This document shows, one piece after another, positions 40,689 to 50,646 of a stretch of 64,000 bases of DNA. Under the pieces are notes generated by a model. It was not told where the DNA came from and did no database searches. It saw only the letters and a program-made list of their open reading frames with translations. The position numbers and the translations under genes were made by a program. Source of the stretch: Pedomonas mirosovicensis (GTDB lineage Bacteria; Pseudomonadota; Alphaproteobacteria; Sphingomonadales; Sphingomonadaceae); NCBI RefSeq assembly GCF_022569295.1, contig NZ_JAKFIA010000001.1:1317001-1381000 (forward strand), in the 5' to 3' direction. How positions within the stretch are numbered: the stretch's first letter is position 1; every line of letters starts with the position of its first letter.

Positions 40689-40784
40689 AATTATCGCGCC
40701 TCCACTGTGCCATATGGGTGAAAGAAGAACGCGTTGTTCGGTGAAAAGTCCCTCCGGCGCCGCTTGCTTGCGGCAGGCGGCATC

Positions 40785-40822
40785 AAAAGAAAAAGCCCCG
40801 TTTCCAACGGGGCTTTTTCTTT
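40785..40822. terminator. Bidirectional intrinsic terminator
   Basis: A 17-bp perfect stem, AAAGAAAAAGCCCCGTT / AACGGGGCTTTTTCTTT, with a 3-nt loop. It lies 26 bp beyond the AGCS symporter stop (minus strand) and protects the kinase promoter region from read-through. Confidence 0.92.
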
Positions 40823-40847
40823 GGAAGAATTGAGAAGATCAGGACGG

Positions 40848-42251
40848 TCAGGCAGACGGCTTGATTTCGCCCGATTTTACCCGCCGCAGGTAGTCGCTGA
40901 CCATGCGCTTCAGCTCCGGCGCGAGCAGGTAGAGACCGATGATGTTCGGAATCGCCATCAGGAAGAACATGCTGTCGATGAGGTTGACCACGCGGCTGAG
41001 GTCAAGCACCGCGCCGAACGGCAGCATCACGCAGTAGAGCAGGCGGTAGAAGGTCTGGCTCGCCTTGGAGTGGCCGAACAGATAGCTCCAGGCCTGAATG
41101 CCATAGTAGCCCCAGGCGATGAGCGTGGAGTAGGCGAAAAGGAAGACCGCAACGGCCAGAACGTAAGGGAACCAGGACGCGACGCTGGCAAAGGCCGCCG
41201 AGGTGATGGCCACGCCCTCAAGGCCCTGGGCGTAGGTGCCAGCAACGACGATCGTCACCGCCGTGATGGTGCAGATGACGACCGTATCGATAAACGGCTC
41301 CAGCAGCGCCACCAGGCCTTCAGAGACCGGCTCGCGCGTTTGGGCCGCGCTGTGGGCGATGACCGCGGAGCCGATGCCGGCCTCGGTCGAGTAGACGGTG
41401 CGGCGCATGCCGACGACGAACGCGCCGATGGCCCCGCCCGCCACGCTGTCCGCCGAGAAGGCATCGCGGATGATAAGCAGCAGCGCATCAGGCAGCGCCG
41501 TGATGTTGGAGAAGAGGATGATGGCGCAGCCCGCCAGGTAGAAGATGCACATGGCCGGCACCAGGCGCGAGGTGACGGTGGCGATCCAGCCGATGCTGCC
41601 GACAACGACCGCGCCCACCGCGATGGCGAGGAGGATGCCGTAGATCCAGCCGTTGTCGAGGCCGGTGACGGCGCTGACCTGGGCGTAGGACTGGTTGACC
41701 TGCAGCAGCGGAATGGCCCCGCCCAACGCGCAGATGGCATAGAAGACGGCGAGGAACTTGCCGGTGCGCTGAAGGCCGAGCCCGGCGAGGCCCCGCGAGA
41801 GGGTGTACATGGGGCCGCCGCTGACCGAGCCGTCCGCATGCTCGATGCGGTAGCGCACGCCAAGCGTGACCTCCGCCATTTTCAGCGTCATGGCGAACCA
41901 GGCAATGACGAACATCCAGAAGGCCGCGCCCGGCCCGCCGATGCTGATGCCGATGGCCGTGCCCGCGATGTTGCCCAGGCCAACGGTGCCCGACAGGGCA
42001 GTGGACAGGGCGGCGAACTGGCTGACCGAGCCCGGCGCGGTAGGATCGTGGAAGTGGCCGCGCACCACGCGCAGGGCCAGGGGCAGGGCGCGGAGATTGG
42101 GGAAGCCGAGATAGAGGGTGAAAAGCACCATCGGCGCGGCCAGCCAAAGAACGATCCCTTCCACCTCGACGCCGAACAACGGAACCTTGGCAAAGACATT
42201 GGCAGCAAGCGAATCGATGACGCCGGATAAAGCGGTTACAACATCAGACAC
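40848..42251 (-). CDS. Sodium:alanine/glycine symporter (AGCS family)
   Basis: 467 aa with about ten membrane helices. Diagnostic: VGLGNIAGTAIGISIGGPGAAFWMFVIAWFAMTLKMAEVTLGVRYR and SVSGGPMYTLSRGL in the first half, AFVVGMRRTVYSTEAGIGSAVIAHSAAQTREPVSEGLVALLEPFIDT in the middle, and SYLFGHSKASQTFYRLLYC later. Inner-membrane uptake of small neutral amino acids coupled to Na+. Stands alone between terminators. Confidence 0.93.
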   Translation of the reverse strand: MSDVVTALSGVIDSLAANVFAKVPLFGVEVEGIVLWLAAPMVLFTLYLGFPNLRALPLALRVVRGHFHDPTAPGSVSQFAALSTALSGTVGLGNIAGTAIGISIGGPGAAFWMFVIAWFAMTLKMAEVTLGVRYRIEHADGSVSGGPMYTLSRGLAGLGLQRTGKFLAVFYAICALGGAIPLLQVNQSYAQVSAVTGLDNGWIYGILLAIAVGAVVVGSIGWIATVTSRLVPAMCIFYLAGCAIILFSNITALPDALLLIIRDAFSADSVAGGAIGAFVVGMRRTVYSTEAGIGSAVIAHSAAQTREPVSEGLVALLEPFIDTVVICTITAVTIVVAGTYAQGLEGVAITSAAFASVASWFPYVLAVAVFLFAYSTLIAWGYYGIQAWSYLFGHSKASQTFYRLLYCVMLPFGAVLDLSRVVNLIDSMFFLMAIPNIIGLYLLAPELKRMVSDYLRRVKSGEIKPSA

Positions 42252-42441
42252 AGAATAGTTCTCCTCGCCTCTCGGCTTTATTCACCTATGGTTAAGCCCA
42301 AGGGGCGATATCAGACAGCCGAGCACGGCCTGCTTGGTACGCTTTGGCATTGATCCGCTCTATAACCGTACTAGGAAACAGTGTCAGCGCAGAAGTTGTA
42401 TGCGCCACGCTGCGCTCGGAATACACGCGAAGGGGATATCG

Positions 42442-43785
42442 ATGACACGCAAGTACTTCGGAACGGATGGCATCCGGGGGCTGACCAATACCGCGCCCAT
42501 GACCGCCGAGATGGCGATGAAGGTGGGCATGGCGGCCGGACACCGTTTCCTGCGTGGCAACCATAAGCACCGGGTGGTCATCGGCAAGGATACCCGCCTG
42601 TCCGGCTACATGATGGAAACCGCGCTGGTGGCGGGCTTCACCGCTGTCGGCATGGACGTGGTGCTGGTGGGGCCGATGCCGACCCCGGCGGTGGCGCTGC
42701 TCACCAAGTCGATGCGGGCGGACCTGGGCGTGATGATCTCCGCCTCGCATAACCCGTTCCACGACAACGGGATCAAGCTGTTCGGCCCGGACGGTTACAA
42801 GCTTTCGGACCAGGAGGAACTGGAGATCGAGCAGCTAATCGACTCCGACCTCAGCACTGTGCTGGCCGAGCCGGCCAACCTGGGCCGCGCCCGCAAGCTG
42901 GAAGACGCGCGCGGGCGTTACATCCACTTCGCCAAATCCACCTTCCCCAACAACCTGCGGCTCGATGGGCTGAAGGTGGCGGTCGATTGCGCCAACGGCG
43001 CGGCGTATAACGTGGCGCCGTCCGTCTTCTGGGAACTGGGCGCGGACGTGGAGGTCATCGGCGTGACTCCCAACGGCTTCAACATCAACGACAAGGTGGG
43101 CTCGACCTCCCCGCAGGCGCTGGCCGCCAAGGTGGTGGAGACGGGCGCGCATGTGGGCATTGCGCTCGACGGCGACGCGGACCGGCTGATCGTCGTCGAC
43201 GAGACCGGCCGGGTGGTGGACGGCGACCAGTTGATGGGCCTTATCACCAAGGCATGGGCGGACGCGGGCAAGCTGAAGGGCAACGGCCTGGTGGCGACCG
43301 TGATGTCCAACCTGGGGCTGGAGCGGCACCTGGAAGGCCAGGGCCTGCACATGCGCCGCACCAAGGTCGGTGACCGCTACGTGCTGGAGGCCATGCGCGC
43401 GCATGGCTACAACGTGGGCGGCGAGCAATCCGGCCACATCATCCTGACCGACTACGCGACGACGGGCGACGGCATCATTGCCGCGCTGCAGGTGCTGGCC
43501 TGCATCGTGGAGAAGGGCAGGCCGACCTCGGAGGTTACCCACGTGTTCGAGCCCTATCCGCAGCTGCTGCAAAACGTGCGCTACAACGGCGGCCAGCCGC
43601 TGGAGAATGCCAAGGTGCAATCGGTCATCCAGACCGTGGAGCAGCGGCTGAATGGGCGCGGACGGCTGGTCATCCGCAAGTCGGGCACCGAGCCGCTGAT
43701 CCGCGTGATGGCGGAAGCCGATGACGAATTGTTGGTCAATGAGGCTGTTCAGGAAGTCTGCGAGGCCGTAAAGGCCCACGCATGA
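42442..43785 (+). CDS. glmM: Phosphoglucosamine mutase
   Basis: 447 aa from the ATG at 42442 (AAGGGG upstream). Converts glucosamine-6-phosphate to glucosamine-1-phosphate for peptidoglycan and [16 protein letters not shown] at the start, active phospho-Ser in [17 protein letters not shown], metal loop [14 protein letters not shown], sugar loop [10 protein letters not shown] and phosphate loop [14 protein letters not shown]. The 190-bp upstream gap (42252-42441), divergent from the symporter gene, should hold both promoters. Stop overlaps thiD. Confidence 0.97.
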   Translation: MTRKYFGTDGIRGLTNTAPMTAEMAMKVGMAAGHRFLRGNHKHRVVIGKDTRLSGYMMETALVAGFTAVGMDVVLVGPMPTPAVALLTKSMRADLGVMISASHNPFHDNGIKLFGPDGYKLSDQEELEIEQLIDSDLSTVLAEPANLGRARKLEDARGRYIHFAKSTFPNNLRLDGLKVAVDCANGAAYNVAPSVFWELGADVEVIGVTPNGFNINDKVGSTSPQALAAKVVETGAHVGIALDGDADRLIVVDETGRVVDGDQLMGLITKAWADAGKLKGNGLVATVMSNLGLERHLEGQGLHMRRTKVGDRYVLEAMRAHGYNVGGEQSGHIILTDYATTGDGIIAALQVLACIVEKGRPTSEVTHVFEPYPQLLQNVRYNGGQPLENAKVQSVIQTVEQRLNGRGRLVIRKSGTEPLIRVMAEADDELLVNEAVQEVCEAVKAHA

Positions 43786-44615
43786 CTGATACACATGATG
43801 ATGGCATGGCCCGGCCGAAAGGCCGGGTGCTGATTGTTGCAGGTTCGGATTCCGGCGGCGGGGCGGGCATCCAGGCGGACATCAAGGCCGTCACCGTGCT
43901 CGGCGGCTACGCCATGACGGCGATTGCCGCGCTCACCGCCCAGAACACCGAAGGCGTGTTCGGCATTCATGCCGTGCCGCCTGAGTTCGTGCGCCAGCAG
44001 ATGACGCTGGTGCTGGACGACATCGGCGCAGACGTGGTCAAGACCGGTATGTTGCTGAACGCCGGGATTATCGAGGTGGTGGCGCAGGAACTGGCGGCGC
44101 GGGCCCATGGCGTACCGCTGGTGGTCGACCCGGTGATGGTCGCCAAGGGCGGAGCCGGACTGCTGGCGGACGATGCGGTGGAAGCGCTGCGGACCCTTCT
44201 TATCCCGCACGCGGCGCTGGTGACGCCCAACGTGCCGGAGGCCGAACTGCTCTCCGGCCGAACCATCGAGACCGAGGATGACATGCGGGCGGCAGGCGAG
44301 GCCATCCTTGCTCTGGGGCCGAATGCGGTGCTGGTGAAGGGCGGGCATCGGCCGGGCAGCGTGGTCAACGACGTGCTGCTGACCCGCGAGCAGGCCATCA
44401 CCATCACCGGCCCGCGGTTCGATACCATCCACACCCACGGCACCGGCTGTACGCTCGCCTCCGCCATCGCCACCGGGCTGGCGCAGGGCCTGACCCTGCA
44501 CGGCGCTTGTGAACGGGCGCGCCGCTTCGTGGAAGAAGCCATCCGCACCGCGCCAAGGCTGGGGCGGGGCCATGGTCCGCTCAACCACCTGTGGGTGCTG
44601 CCCCGGCAGGCGTAG
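43782..44615 (+). CDS. thiD: Hydroxymethylpyrimidine/phosphomethylpyrimidine kinase
   Basis: 277 aa. Ribokinase-like ThiD, which phosphorylates HMP then HMP-P for thiamine. [69 protein letters not shown] and the anion-hole [19 protein letters not shown] are all present. Starts inside the glmM stop (ATGA), an overlap seen in other alphaproteobacteria. Confidence 0.95.
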   Translation: MTDTHDDGMARPKGRVLIVAGSDSGGGAGIQADIKAVTVLGGYAMTAIAALTAQNTEGVFGIHAVPPEFVRQQMTLVLDDIGADVVKTGMLLNAGIIEVVAQELAARAHGVPLVVDPVMVAKGGAGLLADDAVEALRTLLIPHAALVTPNVPEAELLSGRTIETEDDMRAAGEAILALGPNAVLVKGGHRPGSVVNDVLLTREQAITITGPRFDTIHTHGTGCTLASAIATGLAQGLTLHGACERARRFVEEAIRTAPRLGRGHGPLNHLWVLPRQA

Positions 44616-44640
44616 GGTTTGGGGCGGGTTTGGGGCGCGC

Positions 44641-45015
44641 CTAGATCTCGGGGCTCCACTGTGCCTTCCGGCTGAGGTCGCGGGCGCACAGGATATCCAG
44701 CGCCATGATGCCGAGCACGCTGGCCAGCGCCACCATGCCCCATGTGCGCTGCGGATTGTCTCGCCGTATGGCCGGGGTGAGAGTGGCGACATCAAGCGCA
44801 TCGCCGGCGACGCGGCCCCACATCCACCCGGTGGGGTGATGGCTGGTGAGCAGGCCAACGCCAGTGGCGATTTCCCGCGCGCCGTAGGCGCCCACCAGGT
44901 TCCGCTTGTCCTCCAGGCCGAGCGAGCGGGTGACTGGGCGGTTGCCGAGCAGTTCGGCAAGGCCAAGGCCGATGCTGAACCATCCAAGAAGCTTCGCGGT
45001 ACGTTCGGCATTCAT
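44641..45015 (-). CDS. Small membrane protein, similar to N-terminal part of cyclase/dehydrase-type proteins
   Basis: 124 aa from the ATG at 45015 with GGAGGAGACGG upstream. Hydrophobic segments at about 9-24 (LLGWFSIGLGLAELL), 45-60 and 95-112 (MVALASVLGIMALDIL). The segment GWFSIGLGLAELLGNRPVTRSLGL...GAREIATGVGLL is found as a membrane module preceding SRPBCC/cyclase domains in other bacteria; here it stands alone. Function unknown. Confidence 0.65.
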   Translation of the reverse strand: MNAERTAKLLGWFSIGLGLAELLGNRPVTRSLGLEDKRNLVGAYGAREIATGVGLLTSHHPTGWMWGRVAGDALDVATLTPAIRRDNPQRTWGMVALASVLGIMALDILCARDLSRKAQWSPEI

Positions 45016-45092
45016 CGTTCCGTCTCCTCCCGGTCTCAACACTACAAGGGGTGTGGGAGGCTGAACGCGGGCGGGGCGAAGGAGTGCCGTTG

Positions 45093-45827
45093 TTACTGGC
45101 ACTTGCGCCAGCGGCCCATGTCCAGATGGAAATGGTCCTGATGGTAGCCGTCCGCCTCGGGGCCGAGGACGATGGAGAAGTAGCGGCACGCGCCATCGTG
45201 CACCGTGCGGAGGAAGGCGCGAGCGGCGCCGTCCCCGCTCGACCAGTCCGCCTTCACCCGGATGCGCCGGCCGTTCTCCAGGACGAAGGCGGCCACATCC
45301 AGCGCGTTGGCGCTGGCGTGCTCCGAGATCGGGGCATTGGCCTTGCCGTTGCGATTACGGCAGGAATAGCTTCCGAAAGTCTCAATCTTTTTAATGCCTT
45401 GCCCGTAATACTTGCGAGCCGCTGGCAAGACGCTCTCGCGCACCCAGAGGTGATAACCGGCGATCATCGGGCAGGTGAGGGGCAGCTTGCGGTCAGGCAG
45501 CACCAGGGCATCCAGCATGCGCGAGGTGTTGGAGACGACGCACTGGGGGCCGTCCGTCCAGTCCTTCAATGGCTCGACCGTCAGCCCTTGCGTCTGCCTG
45601 AGCAGGGATTGGCACAGCGCCGGGTTGGAGCGCAGCGCGTATAGCTGCTGTTGGATGGCGGCGGTGGACGGCGCGTTGAGGTCTGGCGCGGGCAGGGGGC
45701 GCGCTACGGGTGGCCGGGGAGCGGGGTGCTGCCTCGACCCGCCGCCGCACGCCGCCAGTGCTGCCAGCAATGCCACTCCCGATAGCCGGAGGGCGACTCG
45801 TCCGTTCAAAATACTCGTGACCCGCAT
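45093..45827 (-). CDS. Extensin-like C-terminal domain lipoprotein (putative peptidoglycan peptidase fold)
   Basis: 244 aa from the ATG at 45827. Lipobox LAAC, a Pro-rich stretch, then an extensin-like C-terminal domain (PF06904 type): two Cys pairs likely disulfide-bonded (NPALCQSLL, PQCVVSN, LTCPMIAGYHLW, SYSCRNRNG) and the metal-site pattern SEHASANALDVAAF...HQDHFHLDMG, shared with LAS/M15-like peptidases. Probably cleaves or binds cell-wall peptides in the periplasm (inference). Confidence 0.88.
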   Translation of the reverse strand: MRVTSILNGRVALRLSGVALLAALAACGGGSRQHPAPRPPVARPLPAPDLNAPSTAAIQQQLYALRSNPALCQSLLRQTQGLTVEPLKDWTDGPQCVVSNTSRMLDALVLPDRKLPLTCPMIAGYHLWVRESVLPAARKYYGQGIKKIETFGSYSCRNRNGKANAPISEHASANALDVAAFVLENGRRIRVKADWSSGDGAARAFLRTVHDGACRYFSIVLGPEADGYHQDHFHLDMGRWRKCQ

Positions 45828-46140
45828 GGCCAAGGCGTAGCGAATCCTGAGCGGCAAGGGAACCGGGCCGCGACCAACCGTGGCGTTGCGCCTCGCTGGC
45901 ACCCCGACTTTTTGGATTGCCGCAGGTGATTCGAGACGCGACGCGGCAGCGAAGCGGGGCCATACGTACATCGGCGGGGGTAAAATAGAGGGGGTGGTGA
46001 CGGCTGGCCTCGCCTTTTGTCTGAGTAATTGCGGGCGGTGAGAGCCGGGGCTGGTCCAATGGCGAGGCCGAGCTATGGGGTGGATCCAGGTGTTTAACTA
46101 GTTCCAAATTTATCGACTAAATTTCAAGAGTTTATAGGGA

Positions 46141-46154
46141 TATCTTCAAAGATA
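46141..46154. promoter_or_regulatory. AT-rich promoter zone with 6-2-6 inverted repeat upstream of serC
   Basis: TATCTT-CA-AAGATA is a perfect inverted repeat in the AT-rich patch 46090-46160, the most promoter-like part of the 499-bp gene-free stretch 45828-46326 between the extensin-like gene and serC. The stretch 45828-46090 shows nothing I can name. Confidence 0.4.
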
Positions 46155-46169
46155 AGTTTGGAGGCGAAA

Positions 46170-46326
46170 GCCCTGTTCTTGGCCAGCGCACAGGGCGGGG
46201 TGAAGGGGCCCGCCCGGACGAACCCTTCGAAAAATTCCCGTTGACGGGTCGCTTCAAATCTGCGCTTTGGACGGTGGGCCACGCCTCCCCAACGAGGCGC
46301 GTGCTCTCTGCAAGGAGAGAAACATC
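46170..46326 (+). ncRNA. Structured serC leader (candidate serC RNA motif)
   Basis: The leader just before serC can fold into CGCCTC/GAGGCG (46282-46299) and then CTCTCT-GCAA-GGAGAG (46304-46319), the latter a 6-bp stem with a GNRA tetraloop that buries the AAGGAG ribosome-binding site of serC. Weaker stems CCCGT-TG-ACGGG (46232-46243) and GCCCTG/CAGGGC lie upstream. A conserved leader of this layout ahead of serC in alphaproteobacteria is listed in Rfam as the serC motif. Ligand unknown. Confidence 0.65.
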
Positions 46327-47523
46327 ATGACGACGAATACCCCTGCCGCCACTGCGGCAGCGACCCCTGCTGTACGCCCCAACAATCCGGATTTCTCGTC
46401 TGGTCCGTGCGCCAAGCGCCCCGGCTGGACCGTGGACGCCCTGAAGGACGCGCCGCTCGGCCGTTCGCACCGCGCCAAGATCGGCAAGGCGAAGCTGAAA
46501 GCCGCCATCGACAAGACCCGCGAAGTCCTCGGCGTTCCCGCCGACTATCGCATTGGCATCGTTCCCGCGTCCGACACCGGCGCGGTTGAAATGGCCCTGT
46601 GGTCGCTGCTCGGTGCCCGCCCGGTCACCATGCTGGCCTGGGAAAGCTTCGGCGCCGGCTGGGTGACCGACGTGGTGAAGCAGCTGAAGCTGGACGCCAC
46701 CACCTTCGAAGCGCCCTACGGCGAGCTGCCGGACCTCACCAAGGTCGACACCGACACCGACGTGGTGTTCACCTGGAACGGCACCACCTCCGGCGTGCGC
46801 GTGCCCAACGGCGACTGGATCAAAGACGACCGCGCCGGCCTGACCATCTGCGACGCGACCTCGGCCGCGTTTGCCATGGACCTGCCGTGGAACAAGCTCG
46901 ATGTGGTGACCTTCTCCTGGCAGAAGGTGCTGGGCGGCGAGGGCGCGCACGGCGTGCTGATCCTCAGCCCCCGCGCCGTCGAGCGCCTCGAGACCTACAA
47001 GCCCGCCTGGCCGCTGCCGAAGATCTTCCGCATGACGAAGAACGGCAAGCTGATCGAGGGCATCTTCCAGGGCGAGACCATCAACACCCCGTCCATGCTC
47101 TGCGTCGAGGACTATCTGGACGCGCTGAACTGGGCGGCATCCGTTGGCAATGCCAAGGGCCTGATCGCCCGGTCGGAAGCCAACTACAAGGCGCTGCAGG
47201 CGTGGGTCGATCGCACCGATTGGGTGGAGAACCTGGCCGCTGATCCGGCCATCCGCTCCTGCACCAGCGTGTGCCTGAAGATCGTCGACCCGTGGTTCCA
47301 AGGGTTGGACAAGGACGCGCAGGCCGGTGTGCCGAAGCAGATCGCCGCGCTTCTGGAGAAGCAGGGCGTTGCCTACGACATCAACGGCTACCGTGATGCT
47401 CCGGCAGGCCTGCGGATCTGGTGCGGCGCGACGGTCGAGACCGCCGATGTCGAGGCGCTGACCGGCTGGCTGGACTGGGCCTTTGCCCAGGTGAAGGCCG
47501 AGCTGATCGCCAAGGCCGCCTAA
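46327..47523 (+). CDS. serC: Phosphoserine aminotransferase
   Basis: 398 aa from the ATG at 46327 (AAGGAG). PLP enzyme of serine (and pyridoxine) synthesis. Starts [18 protein letters not shown]; the PLP Lys is in [42 protein letters not shown] and [16 protein letters not shown] match the alphaproteobacterial SerC subtype. First gene of serC-serA-hisZ-purA; its translation may be controlled by the leader hairpin. Confidence 0.96.
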   Translation: MTTNTPAATAAATPAVRPNNPDFSSGPCAKRPGWTVDALKDAPLGRSHRAKIGKAKLKAAIDKTREVLGVPADYRIGIVPASDTGAVEMALWSLLGARPVTMLAWESFGAGWVTDVVKQLKLDATTFEAPYGELPDLTKVDTDTDVVFTWNGTTSGVRVPNGDWIKDDRAGLTICDATSAAFAMDLPWNKLDVVTFSWQKVLGGEGAHGVLILSPRAVERLETYKPAWPLPKIFRMTKNGKLIEGIFQGETINTPSMLCVEDYLDALNWAASVGNAKGLIARSEANYKALQAWVDRTDWVENLAADPAIRSCTSVCLKIVDPWFQGLDKDAQAGVPKQIAALLEKQGVAYDINGYRDAPAGLRIWCGATVETADVEALTGWLDWAFAQVKAELIAKAA

Positions 47524-47647
47524 CCACACTCCCAAGATGATGACGAAACGGGGCACCGCCGCTGAACCAGCAGCGGCCAGCTCCCGGCTCAGGCCCGCTT
47601 TTGCCTGAATGGCGCTGCGGGACTCCCAAGGCAAAGGATCAAGAGAC

Positions 47648-49228
47648 ATGCCTAAGGTTTTGATTTCCGACAAGATGTCGCCGAAAGCCGCGGAGATCTT
47701 CCGCGCCCGTGGTATCGAGGTTGATGAGATTTTCGACCTGACCAAGGAGCAGCTGCTCGAGAAGATCGGCGACTATGACGGCCTTGCCATCCGCTCCTCG
47801 ACCAAGGTGACGAAAGAGGTTCTGGAAGCCGCCGCCAAGGGCAATCTGAAGGTGATCGGCCGCGCCGGTATCGGCGTTGACAACGTGGACGTGCCCGCCG
47901 CGACGGCCAAGGGCATCATCGTGATGAACACGCCGTTCGGCAACTCCATCACCACCGCCGAGCACGCCATTGCCCTGATGTTCGCCCTGGCCCGCGACAT
48001 TCCCGCCGCCGACACCTCGACGCAGGCCGGCAAGTGGGAAAAGAACCGCTTCATGGGCGTGGAGCTGACCGGCAAGGTGCTGGGTGTCATCGGCTGCGGC
48101 AACATCGGCTCGATCGTCGCCGACCGCGCGCAAGGCCTGAAGATGAAGGTGATCGGCTACGATCCGTTCCTGACGCCGGAGCGCGCGCAGGACCTGGGCA
48201 TCGAGAAGGTGACGCTGGAAGACCTGCTGGCCCGCGCCGACTTCATCACCCTGCACACCCCGCTGACCGACAGCACCCGCAATGTGCTGAGCCGCGAGAA
48301 CCTCGCCAAGACCAAGAAGGGCGTGCGGATCATCAACTGCGCCCGCGGCGGCCTTGTCGACGAGGCGGCGCTGAAGGACCTGCTGGAAGCTGGCCACATC
48401 GCCGGCGCGGCGCTTGACGTGTTCATCGAGGAACCGGCCAAGAACAACCCGCTGTTCGGCACGCCGGGCCTCATCTGCACGCCGCACCTGGGCGCATCGA
48501 CCACCGAAGCGCAGATCAACGTTGCGCTGCAAGTGGCTGAACAGATGGCGGAATATCTGACCACGGGCGGCGTTTCTAATGCTTTGAATGTGCCGTCGCT
48601 CACCCCGGAGGAAGCGCCGAAGCTGCGCCCTTACATGACGCTGGCCGAGGAGCTGGGCGCGCTGGCCGGCCAGCTGGTCAGCAACGTGGAGGCGATCACG
48701 GTCGAGTACGAAGGCGCGATCGCCGAGCTGAACACCAAGCCGGTGACCGCCGCCATTCTGGCCGGTCTGTTCAAGCAGCACTCCGATACGGTGAACATGG
48801 TCAACGCGCCGTTCATCGCCAAGGAGCGCAATATCGACGTCTCCGACGTGCGTCACGACCGCGAGGGCGACTACCACACGCTGGTGCGCCTTACCGTGAA
48901 GACGGACGCGGGCGAGCGCTCGGTGGCGGGCACGCTGTTCTCCAACCGCGAGCCGCGCCTCGTCGAGATGTTCGGCATCAAGGTGGAAGCCGACCTGACC
49001 GGCCCGATGCTGTTCGTCATCAACGAGGACAAGCCGGGCTTCATCGGCCGCCTCGGCTCGCTGTTGGGCGAGGCGAACGTGAACATCGGCACCTTCCACC
49101 TCGGCCGCCGTGCCGCCGGTGGCGAGGCGATCGTGCTGCTCTCGCTCGACAGCCCGGTGCCCGATTGGCTGGTCGCCCAGCTGAAGGACGTGCCGCAGGT
49201 GCGCGAGGTGAAGGCTCTGACTTTCTAA
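47648..49228 (+). CDS. serA: D-3-phosphoglycerate dehydrogenase
   Basis: 526 aa, long (type I) form, from the ATG at 47648. NAD domain LTGKVLGVIGCGNIGSIVADRAQG, catalytic segment RIINCARGGLVDEAALKDLL...ALDVFIEEPA and HLGASTTEAQINVALQVAEQMAEYL; then an ASB domain and a C-terminal ACT domain (LFVINEDKPGFIGRLGSLLGEANVNIGTFHLGR) for serine feedback. 124 bp after serC, with a GCCGCTG/CAGCGGC hairpin in the gap. Confidence 0.97.
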   Translation: MPKVLISDKMSPKAAEIFRARGIEVDEIFDLTKEQLLEKIGDYDGLAIRSSTKVTKEVLEAAAKGNLKVIGRAGIGVDNVDVPAATAKGIIVMNTPFGNSITTAEHAIALMFALARDIPAADTSTQAGKWEKNRFMGVELTGKVLGVIGCGNIGSIVADRAQGLKMKVIGYDPFLTPERAQDLGIEKVTLEDLLARADFITLHTPLTDSTRNVLSRENLAKTKKGVRIINCARGGLVDEAALKDLLEAGHIAGAALDVFIEEPAKNNPLFGTPGLICTPHLGASTTEAQINVALQVAEQMAEYLTTGGVSNALNVPSLTPEEAPKLRPYMTLAEELGALAGQLVSNVEAITVEYEGAIAELNTKPVTAAILAGLFKQHSDTVNMVNAPFIAKERNIDVSDVRHDREGDYHTLVRLTVKTDAGERSVAGTLFSNREPRLVEMFGIKVEADLTGPMLFVINEDKPGFIGRLGSLLGEANVNIGTFHLGRRAAGGEAIVLLSLDSPVPDWLVAQLKDVPQVREVKALTF

Positions 49229-49263
49229 GGCCGGGCCTTCTAAAGCTGGACCTTCTAAAGCTG
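49219..49263 (+). repeat. Three 15-bp units repeating the serA stop region
   Basis: Units GACTTTCTAAGGCCG, GGCCTTCTAAAGCTG and GACCTTCTAAAGCTG run in tandem from the last codons of serA. Because 15 is a multiple of three, each unit carries TAA in the serA frame (49226, 49241, 49256), so read-through would meet two more stops. Confidence 0.7.
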
Positions 49264-49286
49264 GCCTTTCCGGCCTGAAACGACTA

Positions 49287-49325
49287 AAAGCCGTTCGCCC
49301 GGCCTCAAATCGGGCGAGCGGCTTT
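49287..49325 (+). terminator. Terminator-like hairpin after serA
   Basis: AAAGCCGTTCGCCCG / CGGGCGAGCGGCTTT pairs over 15 positions with one G-T mismatch and a 9-nt loop, between serA and hisZ. It suggests hisZ-purA may also have their own start of transcription. Confidence 0.75.
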
Positions 49326-49385
49326 GGTGTGAATGGGCGGCCCGAGCGTTATTGGCTTGGGCCGGACCAGAATAGGAAAACTGGC

Positions 49386-50540
49386 GTGACCGACTCGCTG
49401 TCTCTTGGCCTGTTGCCGGAAGGGCTGCGCGACGTGCTGCCGCCACAGGCGGAAGCCGAGGCGCGGCTCTTGAGGATGCTGCTCGACCACCTGGCCTCCT
49501 ATGGCTACGAGCGGGTGGGAACGCCGCTGGTCGAGTTCGAGGAAACCCTGACGCGCGGCTTCGGCGCGGCCCGGCCTTCGGACCTGTTCCGCCTGACCGA
49601 TCCCATCAGCCAGCGCCCGCTGGCGGTGCGCTCGGACGTCACCGGGCAGATCGCCCGCGTCGCCGCCACCCGCCTCGGCCACTATGCCCGGCCGCTGCGC
49701 CTCAGCTACGCCGGGCCGGTGCTGCGGATCAAAGGCTCGCAGCTGCGCGCCGACCGCCAGTTCATGCAGGCGGGCGCGGAGCTGATCGGCGCCGACTCAC
49801 CCGAAGCCGTGGCGGAGATCGCCAGCCTCGCGCTCTCCGGCCTCCTTGGGCTGGGGCTGGATGCGGTCAACATCGATTTCGTGCTGCCCGACCTCGTGCC
49901 CGGCATCGGGGCGGAGCTGGGGCTGGAGCCGGTGACCATCGCGGCGGCGGCCAAGGCGCTCGATGCCAAGGACGCGGCGGCCGTGGCGCAGCTGCCCCAC
50001 GCCGCCGTGTGGCGCGCGCTGCTGGAAGCGACGGGTGACCTTGCCCGCGCGGAGCAGATTATCGGCAACGTGCCGGACATGCCGGCCATCGCCCGCGAGC
50101 GGCTGAGCGTGCTCTCGGCGTTGGCCAAGGAACTGCCGGAAGACAAGCGCCTCGGCGTGACGGTCGACCCCGGCGAGACGCGGGGCTTCGCCTACCAGAC
50201 CTGGATCGGTTTCTCGCTGTTCGCCAAGGGCATCCGGGGCGAAGTGGGACGGGGCGGGGCCTATGTGATCCGCCGCCCCGCGCTCGGCCAGAACGGCAGC
50301 GGCGAGGAGCCGGCCGTCGGCTTCTCCCTCTATCTCGACGGGCTGGTGGAAGCCGGGCAGGGCGTGGAGGTGATGCCGCGCCTGTTTCTGGCCCATGGCA
50401 CGCCCACCAAGGACATCGAGCGCCTGCGCGAGGAAGGCTGGGCCATCGTGCGCGCGCTGAAGGAAGGCGATCCGGCAGAGGCGGCCCGCGCGCAGCGGTG
50501 CAGTCATTACTGGGACGGGCGAAAGATTCAAATGGTCTAA
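49386..50540 (+). CDS. hisZ: ATP phosphoribosyltransferase regulatory subunit
   Basis: 384 aa from a GTG at 49386 with AGGA upstream; the ATG at 49329 lies within the terminator region. HisZ is a histidyl-tRNA synthetase paralogue lacking the anticodon domain, which activates short-form HisG. LLPEGLRDVLPPQAEAEARLL, then PLAVRSDVTGQIARVAATRL and RPLRLSYAGPVLR are class II motif-2-like; motif 3 is degenerate. No hisG is nearby; hisZ next to purA is usual in Sphingomonadales and relatives. Confidence 0.92.
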   Translation: MTDSLSLGLLPEGLRDVLPPQAEAEARLLRMLLDHLASYGYERVGTPLVEFEETLTRGFGAARPSDLFRLTDPISQRPLAVRSDVTGQIARVAATRLGHYARPLRLSYAGPVLRIKGSQLRADRQFMQAGAELIGADSPEAVAEIASLALSGLLGLGLDAVNIDFVLPDLVPGIGAELGLEPVTIAAAAKALDAKDAAAVAQLPHAAVWRALLEATGDLARAEQIIGNVPDMPAIARERLSVLSALAKELPEDKRLGVTVDPGETRGFAYQTWIGFSLFAKGIRGEVGRGGAYVIRRPALGQNGSGEEPAVGFSLYLDGLVEAGQGVEVMPRLFLAHGTPTKDIERLREEGWAIVRALKEGDPAEAARAQRCSHYWDGRKIQMV

Positions 50541-50646
50541 CCAAGCGGGATGAAGCGACCCGGCGTGCGTGATGCGACGCGCGGGCGGGTGACTGCGGCC
50601 GGGGGGAACCCGGCATCCCATCGATTGGCAAGGAAAGAGAGTAGTC

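Noticed and set aside
40725-40745. GAAC-N5-GTTC upstream of the histidine kinase as a LexA box
   Set aside because: Arms are inverted with a 5-nt gap, not the direct GTTC-N7-GTTC seen at the three accepted boxes.
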